Shown one piece after another: positions 19,018 through 28,770 of a stretch of 64,000 bases of DNA (position 1 is the stretch's first letter; the number at the start of each line of letters is the position of its first letter). The notes below the pieces were generated by a model. That model had not been told where the DNA came from. It saw only the letters and a program-made list of their open reading frames with translations, and searched no databases. The DNA lies in assembly GCA_002429385.1 (NCBI GenBank), contig DIZL01000048.1, forward strand, positions 10,680 through 74,679. Reading direction: 5' to 3'. The position numbers and the translations under genes were made by a program. The DNA is from Prolixibacteraceae bacterium UBA6029 (GTDB lineage: Bacteria; Bacteroidota; Bacteroidia; Bacteroidales; Prolixibacteraceae).

Positions 19018-19394
19018 CCGTGTACAGTTATAAAAAGCGATTAAAAATCACTGGTCCCGTTTGTTGTCAGCATGTCCGAATCCAAATAATGAAATCAAAG
19101 AACTAATTTCAGCCCAACAAGGCATGGGAAATGGCTACTAATTCATTATCTTTAGTATTTACTACGAATGTCGTCTATTGTAACAGCGGACAAACCAAAA
19201 CCATTTTGCAATGAAAGCAAGAATTTATCAGGCAGTCTTGAAAGCCGCACATAACGAACTGCTCAGGTTATCAACACCCAAAGCAGCATAATGACTAAAA
19301 CAATGCGTAACATGAGTTATTATTAACACTTTCACTTGTTGAAAACTTTAATTAATATATTTTCAATCTTCAGAATGTCTTCAGAATTACATTC
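19018..19394. other. Intergenic region without a supported gene
   Basis: Between the DUF6266 gene and the receptor gene. The only open frame is a 26-codon ATG frame at 19211 with no other support. I see no repeat, RNA or terminator of note. Confidence 0.5.
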
Positions 19395-19402
19395 TACTTT
19401 TG
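19395..19402 (+). promoter_or_regulatory. -7 promoter box of the outer-membrane receptor gene
   Basis: TACTTTTG, exact TAnnTTTG match, 17 bases before the ATG at 19419. No obvious -33 TTG. Confidence 0.45.
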
Positions 19403-19418
19403 CACAAAAAAAAATAAG

Positions 19419-21869
19419 ATGTTTAAAAATTTAATTCTATCAATAGTTTTATTCTTACTGAGTTGTAATTATCTGTATAGTCAAAACAAAATCAAGATCA
19501 CAGGTATTGTAATTGATGCCCTTCAGAAAACCCCGGTTGAGTATTGCAGTGTAGCTTTAATAGACCAGCAAACCGGGAAAATCATCGATGGAGTCATTAG
19601 TAATGCAAAAGGAGCATTTGCTTTAGTTGTCCAAAAACCAGGTATTTATAAAATAAAGGCAGACTTCATTTCTTACCATCCATACCTTAAAGATAGCATT
19701 CGGATAGATAAAACCGACCTTAACATAGGTACTTTGCTTTTGCAACCGGCTGCTATTAATATGAATGAAGTGACTGTTACGGGGACTAAAGCTGCGATCG
19801 AAAATCATATTGATAAAATGGTCTACAACCCGGGCAATGACCTTACTGCCCAGGGGGGCGTTGCGATTGATATTCTAAAAAAAGTACCCATGGTCAGCGT
19901 AGATATTAATGGGAACATAGAATTGATGGGTAGCAGCAGTATCCGCTTTCTGATTAATGGTAAGCCATCGAGTTTATTTGGTGCAAGCATAACTGATGCC
20001 TTACAGTCAATTCCTGCCGACCAGATCAAAGATATTGAAGTAATCACCAGCCCTGGTGCGAAGTATGATGCTACAGGAACCGGAGGGATCATCAATATCA
20101 TATTAAAAGATAATCAGGTCCAGGGAATTAATAGTAGTGTGAATCTCACTGTCGGTACTCGTCGTGAAAACGGATCGTACACTTTAAATGCCCGTAAGGG
20201 TAATTTTGGAGTTGGTGTATTTCTGAATGGAAACAGGCAGTTTAATACGATAACTAAAAACACCAGTAACCGGCAGTCATATAATGCTGCTAAAGATACG
20301 ATCAACCAACTTTACCAGCATGGAGAAAACCCTTATACGAGGAGCGGTTACCGGTCGGGGATAAATTTCAACTGGAGTATTACTAAAAAAGACGAGCTGA
20401 CTGCTGGTTTTAACTATAATCATTTTGAAAACCATGGAACCGGAATAACCAATCAGGATCAGCAAACCTTATTGTCAACGGGCAACGTTTTAGCAGATTT
20501 ATTGACCGACAGGGCTTCTGACAGCAGGATGAGCGCCAATTCCACTGACTGGAGCCTGAGTTACAAAAAAACATTTAATAAGAAAGATCAGGAATTAGAC
20601 GTGTTGTATAATTCAAGTAACGGAAATAATTTGAATAATGCCTCACAAACCACCACCTATCTGAGTGGCGGCCGTCAATCATCAGGCTTGCGCAGTAATA
20701 ACCCCGGCCAGGATCATCAATCCGAACTATCGCTTGATTATACACAGCCTGTCATCGAAGGTTTTACAATTGAAACAGGGGGAAAGTTTATTGTGCAGGA
20801 TATCAGCAACAGCGTATTAACCGATACTTTGCTTACGAATGGGCTTTATGCCCGAAACAATGGCCAGACCTATAGTTTTAATTACAAACGCAGTATATAT
20901 GCCGCTTATCTTTCAACATCCTTTTCTTTTTTTCATGATTTTCTGATTGGGAAAGCAGGTTTACGCTATGAGCGAACCAATACTTCTGCTGATTTTGCAG
21001 GAACTTCGATTCCAGGTTATAATACTTTTGCTCCTTCATTTACGGTTCAGCATAAAATAGGTAAGACTCAATTTTTCAAATTTGCCTACAGCTATCGTAT
21101 AGAAAGACCTGACTATGGTGATCTTAATCCATTTTTCAATATAAGTGATCCACATAATATTAGCACGGGTAATCCCTTAGTGAAGCCAGAGATTGGGCAT
21201 AATTATGAACTGGGCTATAATAAGACGTTCGAAAAAGGAGGAAATATATATTTTGCAGGATCTTACCGTTATAATACTGATGATATGCAGTCTTTAACCA
21301 CTTTCTATAAAACTCTTCCCGTTAATGGAACCGATTATAATGATGTTGCATTAACAACCAGATATAACATTGGTTCACAAACAAGCATTGGGGCCAACAT
21401 TTTTGGGTCGGTGCCTGTAACCAAAAAACTGAACCTACGTTCGAATATACAACTTGGAGAGCGGACAAATACCAACCCCGGTATGCCCAGCGTTAGCGGG
21501 TTCTCCTATCGTGCCAATTTAAATGCGAGCTACGAGTTGCCACATGATCTCGCATTCGAGGTTTTTGGCAACTACAATTCATCACAAAAGAATATTCAAA
21601 GTACCCGTCCTGCCTTTTTCTTCTATAACCTGGCAATACGGAAACAATTTCTGAATAAAAATGCCAGTATTGGTTTAACCGCTACAAATCCATTCGGGAT
21701 GTATATTACTCAAAGGTCTGCATCGTATGGATCAAATTTTTATCAGTCAAACATAAGGTTGATACCATTCCAGTCATTTGGAATTACACTCAGTTATAAA
21801 TTGGGCAAGTTGGAATTTAAAAAGGATGCCAAAGATGAAAACAATAATCCTCAACAACCGGATTTATAA
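19419..21869 (+). CDS. TonB-dependent receptor-like outer membrane beta-barrel protein
   Basis: Protein of 816 residues: signal peptide (1-21, ending YLYSQ), a carboxypeptidase-regulatory-like Ig fold (about 25-110, ITGIVIDALQKTPVEY), a plug-like domain (about 125-230; IEVITSPGAKYDATGTGG is the hallmark end of the plug) and a C-terminal barrel of the OMP_b-brl_3 type with alternating aromatic strands. This class in Bacteroidota is related to TonB receptors but often lacks a TonB box and has unknown ligands. The final 15 residues after the last strand (KDAKDENNNPQQPDL) are polar, which is unusual for a barrel end. It is monocistronic; no SusD partner follows. Confidence 0.87.
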   Translation: MFKNLILSIVLFLLSCNYLYSQNKIKITGIVIDALQKTPVEYCSVALIDQQTGKIIDGVISNAKGAFALVVQKPGIYKIKADFISYHPYLKDSIRIDKTDLNIGTLLLQPAAINMNEVTVTGTKAAIENHIDKMVYNPGNDLTAQGGVAIDILKKVPMVSVDINGNIELMGSSSIRFLINGKPSSLFGASITDALQSIPADQIKDIEVITSPGAKYDATGTGGIINIILKDNQVQGINSSVNLTVGTRRENGSYTLNARKGNFGVGVFLNGNRQFNTITKNTSNRQSYNAAKDTINQLYQHGENPYTRSGYRSGINFNWSITKKDELTAGFNYNHFENHGTGITNQDQQTLLSTGNVLADLLTDRASDSRMSANSTDWSLSYKKTFNKKDQELDVLYNSSNGNNLNNASQTTTYLSGGRQSSGLRSNNPGQDHQSELSLDYTQPVIEGFTIETGGKFIVQDISNSVLTDTLLTNGLYARNNGQTYSFNYKRSIYAAYLSTSFSFFHDFLIGKAGLRYERTNTSADFAGTSIPGYNTFAPSFTVQHKIGKTQFFKFAYSYRIERPDYGDLNPFFNISDPHNISTGNPLVKPEIGHNYELGYNKTFEKGGNIYFAGSYRYNTDDMQSLTTFYKTLPVNGTDYNDVALTTRYNIGSQTSIGANIFGSVPVTKKLNLRSNIQLGERTNTNPGMPSVSGFSYRANLNASYELPHDLAFEVFGNYNSSQKNIQSTRPAFFFYNLAIRKQFLNKNASIGLTATNPFGMYITQRSASYGSNFYQSNIRLIPFQSFGITLSYKLGKLEFKKDAKDENNNPQQPDL

Positions 21870-22128
21870 TTAATGCACATTGAGAACTAAATGCTTTGCT
21901 ATTTGCTACTGAATAACATCTTTTGACGCATTAATTTAATAAATAGCATTAAGTTATCCCTTTTTCATTCATCCAATAGAAATCTTACTTTAAAAAGACT
22001 TCAGAGTTTCACGAATCCTAATTACCTGACATTCAATACTTCCCCAAGGCATTAAAAAATAGTCTGTGCAAAACACTGCAAATAGATGCATTACACACTG
22101 ACTATCAATTATTTAGTTGTATATTTAT
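21870..22128. other. Intergenic region without a supported gene
   Basis: AT-rich stretch between the receptor and the second DUF6266 gene. I find no ORF, strong hairpin or repeat in it. Confidence 0.5.
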
Positions 22129-22136
22129 TATCTTTG
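22129..22136 (+). promoter_or_regulatory. -7 promoter box of the second DUF6266 gene
   Basis: TATCTTTG with exact TAnnTTTG match. The following bases (GTATAG) resemble those after the box in the palindrome at 18273, suggesting related control of the two DUF6266 genes. About 76 bases of leader precede the ATG at 22213. Confidence 0.4.
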
Positions 22137-22212
22137 TATAGCGAATGATAAAGAAGGAATAACTCGCGTAAAGTCCAACCGAGTCGGAGCACAAACAATT
22201 AAAATTACTATC

Positions 22213-22854
22213 ATGAGTACTATCAAACAGGGTATCTTAGGTGGCTTCTCCGGTAAAACCGGGACAGTCATCGGAAGCAGCTGAAAAGGCATCGCTGTTA
22301 TGCGTGGAATAGCCCCCAGCATTGCACAACCCAATACAGAAGCACAGCTCAATCAAAGGGCCAGGTTTTCTGTAGTGGGCAAGTTCTTACGTCCTCTTAT
22401 TCCCTTTCTGCGGATAGGGTTTAGAAGCCAGGCAGTAAAAATGTCGGGTTTTAATGCGGCTATGTCGTACAACCTGGAGAATGCCCTTACTGGTACTTAC
22501 CCAGCTTACGACATCGACTTCTCAAAAGCGCTGGTCAGCCAGGGTTCCCTTCCGGGGGCTTTAAACCCTGAAGTCACCTCCTCAACGGCAGGCGAAATCG
22601 GGTACACCTGGGAAGATAATTCAGACGACACCAACGCCTCTGAAAACGACAAGGTCTTGCTGGTAGTGTATAACCCGGTTAAGAAAAGAGCGGTTACGGT
22701 AGTAGGTGGAAATACCCGCATCGGTGGCAGTCAGTCCATCACTCTTCCTTCCAACTTCTCAGGCGACGAAGTTCAGTGCTACATTTCCTTCGGAACGGCT
22801 ACTCAGTCGGTTGTCTCCAACAGCGAGTTCGCAGGCGGGATAATCGTATCGTAG
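22213..22854 (+). pseudogene. DUF6266 family gene with in-frame TGA at codon 24
   Basis: Reading from the ATG at 22213 gives MSTIKQGILGGFSGKTGTVI and then GSS, a TGA at 22282-22284, and KGIAVMRGIAPS in the same frame, continuing to a normal stop at 22854 (213 codons). DUF6266 proteins normally have Trp at this point (GSSWKGI), so TGG has become TGA by one base. The rest of the frame is intact, with the RARF motif and beta-rich C-terminal half. Either it is a very recent pseudogene, a sequencing error, or the protein is restarted downstream (ATG at 22300). The whole-phylum genetic code reads TGA as stop, and the other genes here use TGA as stop, so recoding is unlikely. Confidence 0.75.
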
Positions 22855-23023
22855 TCGGAAAAGAAAACTACCTCTCTTTAAAAAACCGTTCTCTGATTGG
22901 GGGCAGTTTTTCAGGATTAAAAAAAGCGTTCTTTGACATATTGGGAAAATACGAAATAGAAAAGAGGAGAAGGTAATTACCGTTGGTTTTGACAAGGTAA
23001 CCCCTTTCTGTTTTTTCTTACTT

Positions 23024-26000
23024 TCAGTTATGAATATCCACACTGCCAGTCCGCTTCAAAATACCCCAGGCAGCCAGTTCGCCCTTGATGGCCCTCAGGT
23101 AACCTTTCACCAAAACGTACCATAACAGTTGCCGGTAGAGTATACGTTGCAGAAACAGGTTAAAACCATCGCGCAGGCTAAGCTTTTCACCGTCGAGCCG
23201 GAAGGCTATGGCCGAAATCGCCAGGTCAAGCGCATAATAGGCAAAATAGAGGATTACAAGTATGCCTGCTTTGGGCATGAAAAACGAGAACAGCAGGGTA
23301 ATATCAACCAAAGGCGCCAGCAAAGGGAGTATGAGCTGGAACACCAGCATATTGGGCAGTACGATCCATCCCAGGTTGGGAGTTTTGCGTACAAACAGCC
23401 TGTCATGATGTTTCCAGAAGGACTGCATAATACCGAATGTCCAGCGGAAGCGCTGTTTTAACAGCATCTTCAATGTCTCGGGCGCTTCGGTAAAAGCCTG
23501 TGCCCGGTTACAGGATTGCACTTTATAACCTTCACGCAGCAGTCGTAAGGTAAGGTCACAATCTTCGGCCAGCGTGTCGGTGGTAAACAGTCCCACCTTT
23601 TCAACCGCATCGCGCCGGAAGGCTCCAATGGCGCCGGGAATAACCATAATGGCATTCACATACGAATAAGCCCTCCGGTCGAAATTCTGGCTGGTAATGT
23701 ATTCAATCGACTGCCAGCGGGTCAAAAGATTCATGCGGTTGCCCACTTTGACGTTTCCGGCCACAGCAGCCACCTTCGGATCAGAAAAATAATCGACCAT
23801 AAGCGAAACGGCATCTGTTTTTAATACCGTATCGGCATCAATACATACGAGGATGTCTCCCGTAGCATAAGCTATTCCGTAATTCAGGGCTGAAGCTTTT
23901 CCACCATTGGGTTTGGTAAGAACTTTCACCCTGGGGTGATCACCATAAAGGGCCAGAATATTCGCATAGGTGTTATCCTTCGATCCGTCATCCACAAAAA
24001 TGATTTCAAAATCAGGATAATCAGTCAGAAGAAGATTTTCAACCGTCTTGGGAGCAGTAATTTCCTCGTTATAGCCAGGAACGATAATACTTACTTTATT
24101 GGTAGGCTGAGGAATAATCGTGGCATAATGCCTTTTGGAATCCCTGTATTGACGGATAGCCAGTACAGCAAGGCTTAGAATCTTAAGCAGCGAAAGTACC
24201 AGGGCCAGAAGGAAAATCGTTGAGATGATCCGGTTAAAATAATAGGTTACACTAAAGACCGTTGCATCGGCAGTTTCAAGATACCGGTAGAAAGGTTCTT
24301 TGGGCGGCGGCATGACATCATCGCGCTTTTTATGGATAAGCGAGGCCAGACTGATAAACTCGTAGCCCTTCGACCTGTAGTATTCGATGATGCGCGGCAA
24401 AGCCTTGATCGTCTCCTCTCGGTTACCGCCTGCATCATGCAGAAGCATAATATTTCCCAGTCCCTGCTGCTGGATGGCACGCTGAACGATGGTATCTGCG
24501 GATACCCCAACCTGCCAGTCATTCGGGTCGATGGATGAACCGATGGTCAGGTACCCTTCGTTCTTCGCAATAGATATTGGCCTGATTTGCAGCGCGACTG
24601 TCGGTTCAGCATCGGTATTGTATGGCGGTCTGAAGAGTATGGTGGCATGGCCTGTGATACTTTCGATGATGTAACCGGTCGTACGCAGTTCAATCTTCAG
24701 ACGGTCGTCCGAAGCCAGTTCCAGGTTGGGATGCAAAAAGGTGTGATTGCCAATTTCATGCCCTTCGTTGTATATCCGGCGCACCAGGGGCAGGTTTTGC
24801 TCAGCATTGATACCTGTGATAAAGAATACGGCCGGCACTTTATATTTGGCAAGGATGTCGAGGATTCTCGGGGTGTACCGTTCGTCAGGACCATCATCAA
24901 AAGTCAGTACAATCTTTTTCGTAGCTTCACCTGCTTTATTGATGACATAGCTGGTCGGCAGGCTCAGGTATTCTTCTTCGGCAATCAGCTTGTCTTTCGG
25001 ATCGTATTCAATTTTCAGGCTTCCTCCATGCGGAGTGGTAAGAATATTCAGCACCTCTCCTGCCCCAACATAATCGACACCATACGAAGACGGGGCGTTA
25101 GAAATACTTTCGGGATCGAAATTCTTTTCAGCAAGCCCGCCCGCAGAAAGATCATGGTCGAAGAACTGCCAGATACGATGATCTTCAGAGCCTAAAAACC
25201 AAACCGCCACTCCCGAGGTCTGAAAATCGGCAGCTGCACGCATGGCATTGAAGGCCGTTGCCGCATCGGCGAAATACACCTGGTGAGGCTGATCGTTTTC
25301 GTCATTATACGTGTAATTCAGGTTATAGGTGTTGTTGTCGAAGATCACTTTGGCATTTTTCTCCAGGGCCGTTGAAATGGCTTCCTGGTAAGTAACATCA
25401 TCGCCCTGAAATCCGGCAGTCCAATCGTAACCGAAAGCTGCAAGACACAGAATAACCTTATCCGAAGGAATCTCTTTGCACAATTGATCCAGGGCTGATT
25501 CGACCCAGTATTGCGCGGCAACAGGACCGGCCGTGGAGGTTGAATTATGCTGATCATAGCCCATCAGGAAAAGAAAATCATTGTATTTAGCCAGTTCTAC
25601 AGGGTTGTAATCTTCATTAAAAGGAACAATATCCTGGGTGACGAGATACCCTTTTTCGTGAAGCTTTTGGTACATTTCTTTTTGAAAGAGAATCATGTAC
25701 TCATCCGTCGTTTCATTCATTTCTTCAAAGTCGATATTCACCCCGTTGAACTTATACTGATCAAGAATTGCGAGGAGATTATCTATCAGCCGGATACGAC
25801 CAACCGGTGAAGTAATGATCTGGTGTACATTATTCCCATTCCAGACATTGTTGAAATTGTTTGTAAGCATGGGAACGACAGCCATGTGATTCTTCCTCAT
25901 AATTTCCAGGGCAGAATTATCAATATCGACGGCTATTTTACCGGTTGAATCCTGAACAAACAACCATTCAGGAAGCACCATATTAATCTTTGAGGCATTC

Positions 26001-26395
26001 TGTATCAGTGAATATTTGGATTGTATATCCCAGTTGACATAGAATGCAGCACGGACGGGTTTATACTTTCGTATTTCTCCCGGAAGTATCTTGTTCTTTT
26101 TATAAAAGTCATGCCCTGTATGCGTCCTGGCTTCTCTGGCCAGTTCCATAAACTTGTTTATTTCAGCCAGTTCGATATCTTTGCTCTTGAACTTCTCACT
26201 ATCCTTTTGCGAAAGGACAAGATGTTCGCGTAAGGTGGGCAACCGAAAAACCTGCCGGTGAAATAGCGAGACCAAAATTGATGTGATTGCAATCACCAAT
26301 ATGACGGCAATGATTTTTACTAACCATTTAAACCTCTTCCACCGTGAAGGGTTTTGCGAATAAAATACCGGTCTGTCAGTTGGATTTGTACTCAT
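23024..26395 (-). CDS. Three-module polysaccharide enzyme: GH18-like, NodB deacetylase and processive GT2
   Basis: Membrane protein of 1123 residues. A TM helix at about 24-44 precedes a periplasmic GH18-like domain (about 110-415) with NGVNIDFE (E224 as acid). Then a polysaccharide deacetylase domain (about 490-690) carries TFDDGPD (D500/D501) and metal His in NHTFLH (H551, H555). A second TM pair (about 712-745) brings the chain back to the cytosol for a GT2 domain (about 765-1000) with VDDGS (D802/803), DAD (D853/855), EDCD (E944) and QRFRW (Q981-W985), the signature of processive synthases. C-terminal TM helices follow. The set resembles PgaB plus PgaC in one chain and suggests synthesis, partial deacetylation and trimming of a beta-linked amino sugar polymer. 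It is monocistronic. Confidence 0.9.
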   Translation of the reverse strand: MSTNPTDRPVFYSQNPSRWKRFKWLVKIIAVILVIAITSILVSLFHRQVFRLPTLREHLVLSQKDSEKFKSKDIELAEINKFMELAREARTHTGHDFYKKNKILPGEIRKYKPVRAAFYVNWDIQSKYSLIQNASKINMVLPEWLFVQDSTGKIAVDIDNSALEIMRKNHMAVVPMLTNNFNNVWNGNNVHQIITSPVGRIRLIDNLLAILDQYKFNGVNIDFEEMNETTDEYMILFQKEMYQKLHEKGYLVTQDIVPFNEDYNPVELAKYNDFLFLMGYDQHNSTSTAGPVAAQYWVESALDQLCKEIPSDKVILCLAAFGYDWTAGFQGDDVTYQEAISTALEKNAKVIFDNNTYNLNYTYNDENDQPHQVYFADAATAFNAMRAAADFQTSGVAVWFLGSEDHRIWQFFDHDLSAGGLAEKNFDPESISNAPSSYGVDYVGAGEVLNILTTPHGGSLKIEYDPKDKLIAEEEYLSLPTSYVINKAGEATKKIVLTFDDGPDERYTPRILDILAKYKVPAVFFITGINAEQNLPLVRRIYNEGHEIGNHTFLHPNLELASDDRLKIELRTTGYIIESITGHATILFRPPYNTDAEPTVALQIRPISIAKNEGYLTIGSSIDPNDWQVGVSADTIVQRAIQQQGLGNIMLLHDAGGNREETIKALPRIIEYYRSKGYEFISLASLIHKKRDDVMPPPKEPFYRYLETADATVFSVTYYFNRIISTIFLLALVLSLLKILSLAVLAIRQYRDSKRHYATIIPQPTNKVSIIVPGYNEEITAPKTVENLLLTDYPDFEIIFVDDGSKDNTYANILALYGDHPRVKVLTKPNGGKASALNYGIAYATGDILVCIDADTVLKTDAVSLMVDYFSDPKVAAVAGNVKVGNRMNLLTRWQSIEYITSQNFDRRAYSYVNAIMVIPGAIGAFRRDAVEKVGLFTTDTLAEDCDLTLRLLREGYKVQSCNRAQAFTEAPETLKMLLKQRFRWTFGIMQSFWKHHDRLFVRKTPNLGWIVLPNMLVFQLILPLLAPLVDITLLFSFFMPKAGILVILYFAYYALDLAISAIAFRLDGEKLSLRDGFNLFLQRILYRQLLWYVLVKGYLRAIKGELAAWGILKRTGSVDIHN

Positions 26396-26577
26396 GAAAA
26401 GTGAATTATTAAGCTGTCCGTTATTTTCTGCAACTTATAGCCATTAGAAAACAACTCACAAAAATACATAAAATAATCTGGTCATGGGCGCCATGAATGG
26501 GAAAGAGAAAAGAGGAAGAAGAAAAAAGGATACAGGAGAACGGAATAAGGACAAGACCGATCACAAATCACAGCGAT

Positions 26578-26606
26578 CACTTCTCCATGCTCCGTTCTCC
26601 ATGCCC
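26578..26606. repeat. Short CTCCATG/CCGTTCTCCATG repeat after the hybrid kinase
   Basis: Tandem-like units CTCCATGCTCCGTTCTCCATG end at the stop of the kinase gene; a partly inverse GGAGAACGGAA lies at 26537. The preceding 26480-26560 is strongly purine-rich on the + strand. Function unknown; such G/A-rich filler is common between convergent genes in this phylum. Confidence 0.4.
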
Positions 26607-28520
26607 CTAAAGCCTTTTCGCAGTGGGTTCATTCCTCAAATATTTATGAATGACCTCAGTCAACTTGGCTCTGCGGATTGGTTTTGAGAGGTAATCATCA
26701 CATCCTGACTCCAGTACCCTTTCCCGTTCCGTACTTAAGGCAAAAGCGGTTTGGGCAATAATGACTACCTCTTTATTGAATTTTCGGATTTGCCGGGTAG
26801 CCTCATAACCATCCATCTCAGGCATCCTGATGTCCATCAGTACCAGGTCGATATCAGGGTTATTCCGACAGACATCAACAGCTTCAATTCCTGTTCTCAC
26901 TCTTAAAAGTTCTTTGCAATACTTCTCCACAGAGAGAATGATCAGCATTTCAGAAAATTCATCATCCTCGGCGACCAATATCTTCAATTTCCTGGCGTGG
27001 ACATCTTCTTCTTCTTCAGTTGCACCTGAATCTTTTATTTCCATTTCATCCAGCGGATCAACCTTAAGAGGAATGGTGAAATAAAATTCCGAACCTTTCC
27101 CAGGTTCACTTAACACCCGCATTTTACCCCCCAATAGTTCAACATATGCTTTGGAAATAGATAAGCCCAACCCTGCACCTTCATACACCCTATTCAGAAA
27201 ATCACTCCCTTTCCTGAATCGATCAAAAATGTAAATCAGCTGATCAGAACGGATCCCAACACCTGAATCCTTTACGTAAAATTCAACTTCGACAGGTTCG
27301 CCTGATTGTTGGCCTGTTACGATCCGTCCATCGCCTTTACTCTGATCGGCATAGACATAATTACACCCTAATTCAATAAAGCCTGTATGCGTAAATTTAA
27401 TAGCATTTTTAACCAGGTTGGTAAGTATGGCATACACTTTTTCACGATCGGTATGTGTTTTTGTTTTATTCTCAGGCAAACGATCAACCAGGAATATCTG
27501 CAATCCTTTTTGTTCCACTTCAGGTTTGAAGAAGGAATAAATATAGTTAAGCTGTTTGCTCAAATTAGTTTCAGTACTGGAAACGGTCATTTGGCCTGAT
27601 TCAATTTTTGAAATATCAAGAATATCGTTGATGATATTAAGCAGACGATTACCGCTCCTTTCAATAATAGAGATATATCGTTGTCTTTTTTCCTCTGGCA
27701 AATCAGAGGGCTTCAGCAGTTCGGCAAAACCCAGTATTCCATTCATCGGTGTTCTGATCTCATGACTCATATTTGAAAGAAAGGCTGTCTTTAACCGATC
27801 GCTTTCTTCTGCTTTTTCCTTTGCTGCAATTAACTCTGCAGCACGTTTTTCTTTCTCCCTGATCTGTGTGACGAGTTCATTGTTGGCAACAATCAAGTGA
27901 GTAATACGCATTTCTTTCTCCCTGTTTTGAGCCTCAATCACCTTGTTTTTTTCAATAAGGTTGAGCTCTGCCAGCTTAAGATCAGTAATATCAACACCAA
28001 TAACTAAGCAATTTTCACCGCTATCGGTAATGATGGCAGAAAGGTAAACATAAATCGGAGGGTTGCTCCTGGTTGACAGGGTCACCTCGCAGGTTTCCCT
28101 TGCAGAACTTCTGAATGTGTTTTTGAGAAAATGATTGAAGGTCGTTTTTACATCATCGGAGATATAATATCCTAACGGATGGTTTATTAACGCTGATCTT
28201 TCTTTTCCCAGCATCTGCGATCCATATAGGTTTAAATCCAGAATAGTACCTTCTCTGGAAAGTTTAAAATAAACTGAGGGTGCAAAATCGTATAGCTCAG
28301 CATATTTTTCATCTGCCAGTTCTGCAGCACGTTCTTTCGCCAGTGCCAGTTCCTGGTTCTGTAATTCGAGTTCAATCTGATATACTTCAAGCTCATGGAT
28401 GATTTTAAACACGTCAGCTTCAGAATGAGGTGAACCTGGCATTGATGGTTTCCTTTTCAGCAACTCCATTGCCCTGTTTCGCAGGCTGGAGTATTCCGAA
28501 GTTTTATCTATATTCTTCAT
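26607..28520 (-). CDS. PAS-domain hybrid sensor histidine kinase with C-terminal receiver
   Basis: Soluble hybrid kinase of 637 residues with no membrane helix. The N-terminal coiled region (about 10-75, IHELEVYQIELELQNQ) is followed by a PAS domain (75-185), a heptad-rich linker (190-240), HisKA with phospho-acceptor H253 (FLSNMSHEIRTPMNG), HATPase_c (about 355-495; NLVKNAIKFTHTG, DSGVGI, GLGLSI) and a receiver domain (about 515-632) with Asp563 in LVLMDIRMP and Lys in KPIRR. There is no DNA-binding output, so phosphate may pass to an Hpt or another regulator elsewhere. Its receiver is closely related to that of the kinase at 35821. Monocistronic and divergent from the PQQ lipoprotein gene. 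Confidence 0.92.
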   Translation of the reverse strand: MKNIDKTSEYSSLRNRAMELLKRKPSMPGSPHSEADVFKIIHELEVYQIELELQNQELALAKERAAELADEKYAELYDFAPSVYFKLSREGTILDLNLYGSQMLGKERSALINHPLGYYISDDVKTTFNHFLKNTFRSSARETCEVTLSTRSNPPIYVYLSAIITDSGENCLVIGVDITDLKLAELNLIEKNKVIEAQNREKEMRITHLIVANNELVTQIREKEKRAAELIAAKEKAEESDRLKTAFLSNMSHEIRTPMNGILGFAELLKPSDLPEEKRQRYISIIERSGNRLLNIINDILDISKIESGQMTVSSTETNLSKQLNYIYSFFKPEVEQKGLQIFLVDRLPENKTKTHTDREKVYAILTNLVKNAIKFTHTGFIELGCNYVYADQSKGDGRIVTGQQSGEPVEVEFYVKDSGVGIRSDQLIYIFDRFRKGSDFLNRVYEGAGLGLSISKAYVELLGGKMRVLSEPGKGSEFYFTIPLKVDPLDEMEIKDSGATEEEEDVHARKLKILVAEDDEFSEMLIILSVEKYCKELLRVRTGIEAVDVCRNNPDIDLVLMDIRMPEMDGYEATRQIRKFNKEVVIIAQTAFALSTERERVLESGCDDYLSKPIRRAKLTEVIHKYLRNEPTAKRL

Positions 28521-28770
28521 GATTTAATTTTCAGGAGCAACTCAATGTGAGTTTATTACAACTAAAGTTACGAAATATTTTATAGATGTGCATTATCGGA
28601 ATTATATATTTGACCGAAAACTTCAAGTCTGAAAATGAGACCAGGGTGCAAACTCAGCTTACGCTTTTAAAGAAACAGCTATAGTCAGGAATGTTTCTGT
28701 CAAAACAGGTTGTAATTATTCACTAAAAACCGATACTTGTCTGTATATAAAACTAAATAATCATTCAACA

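Noticed and set aside
19211..19291. 26-codon ATG frame MKARIYQAVLKAAHNELL...
   Set aside because: Very short, no promoter box and no second copy.
22213..22854. TGA read as Trp or selenocysteine
   Set aside because: Other genes in the window use TGA as stop, and no SECIS-like hairpin is evident after the codon.
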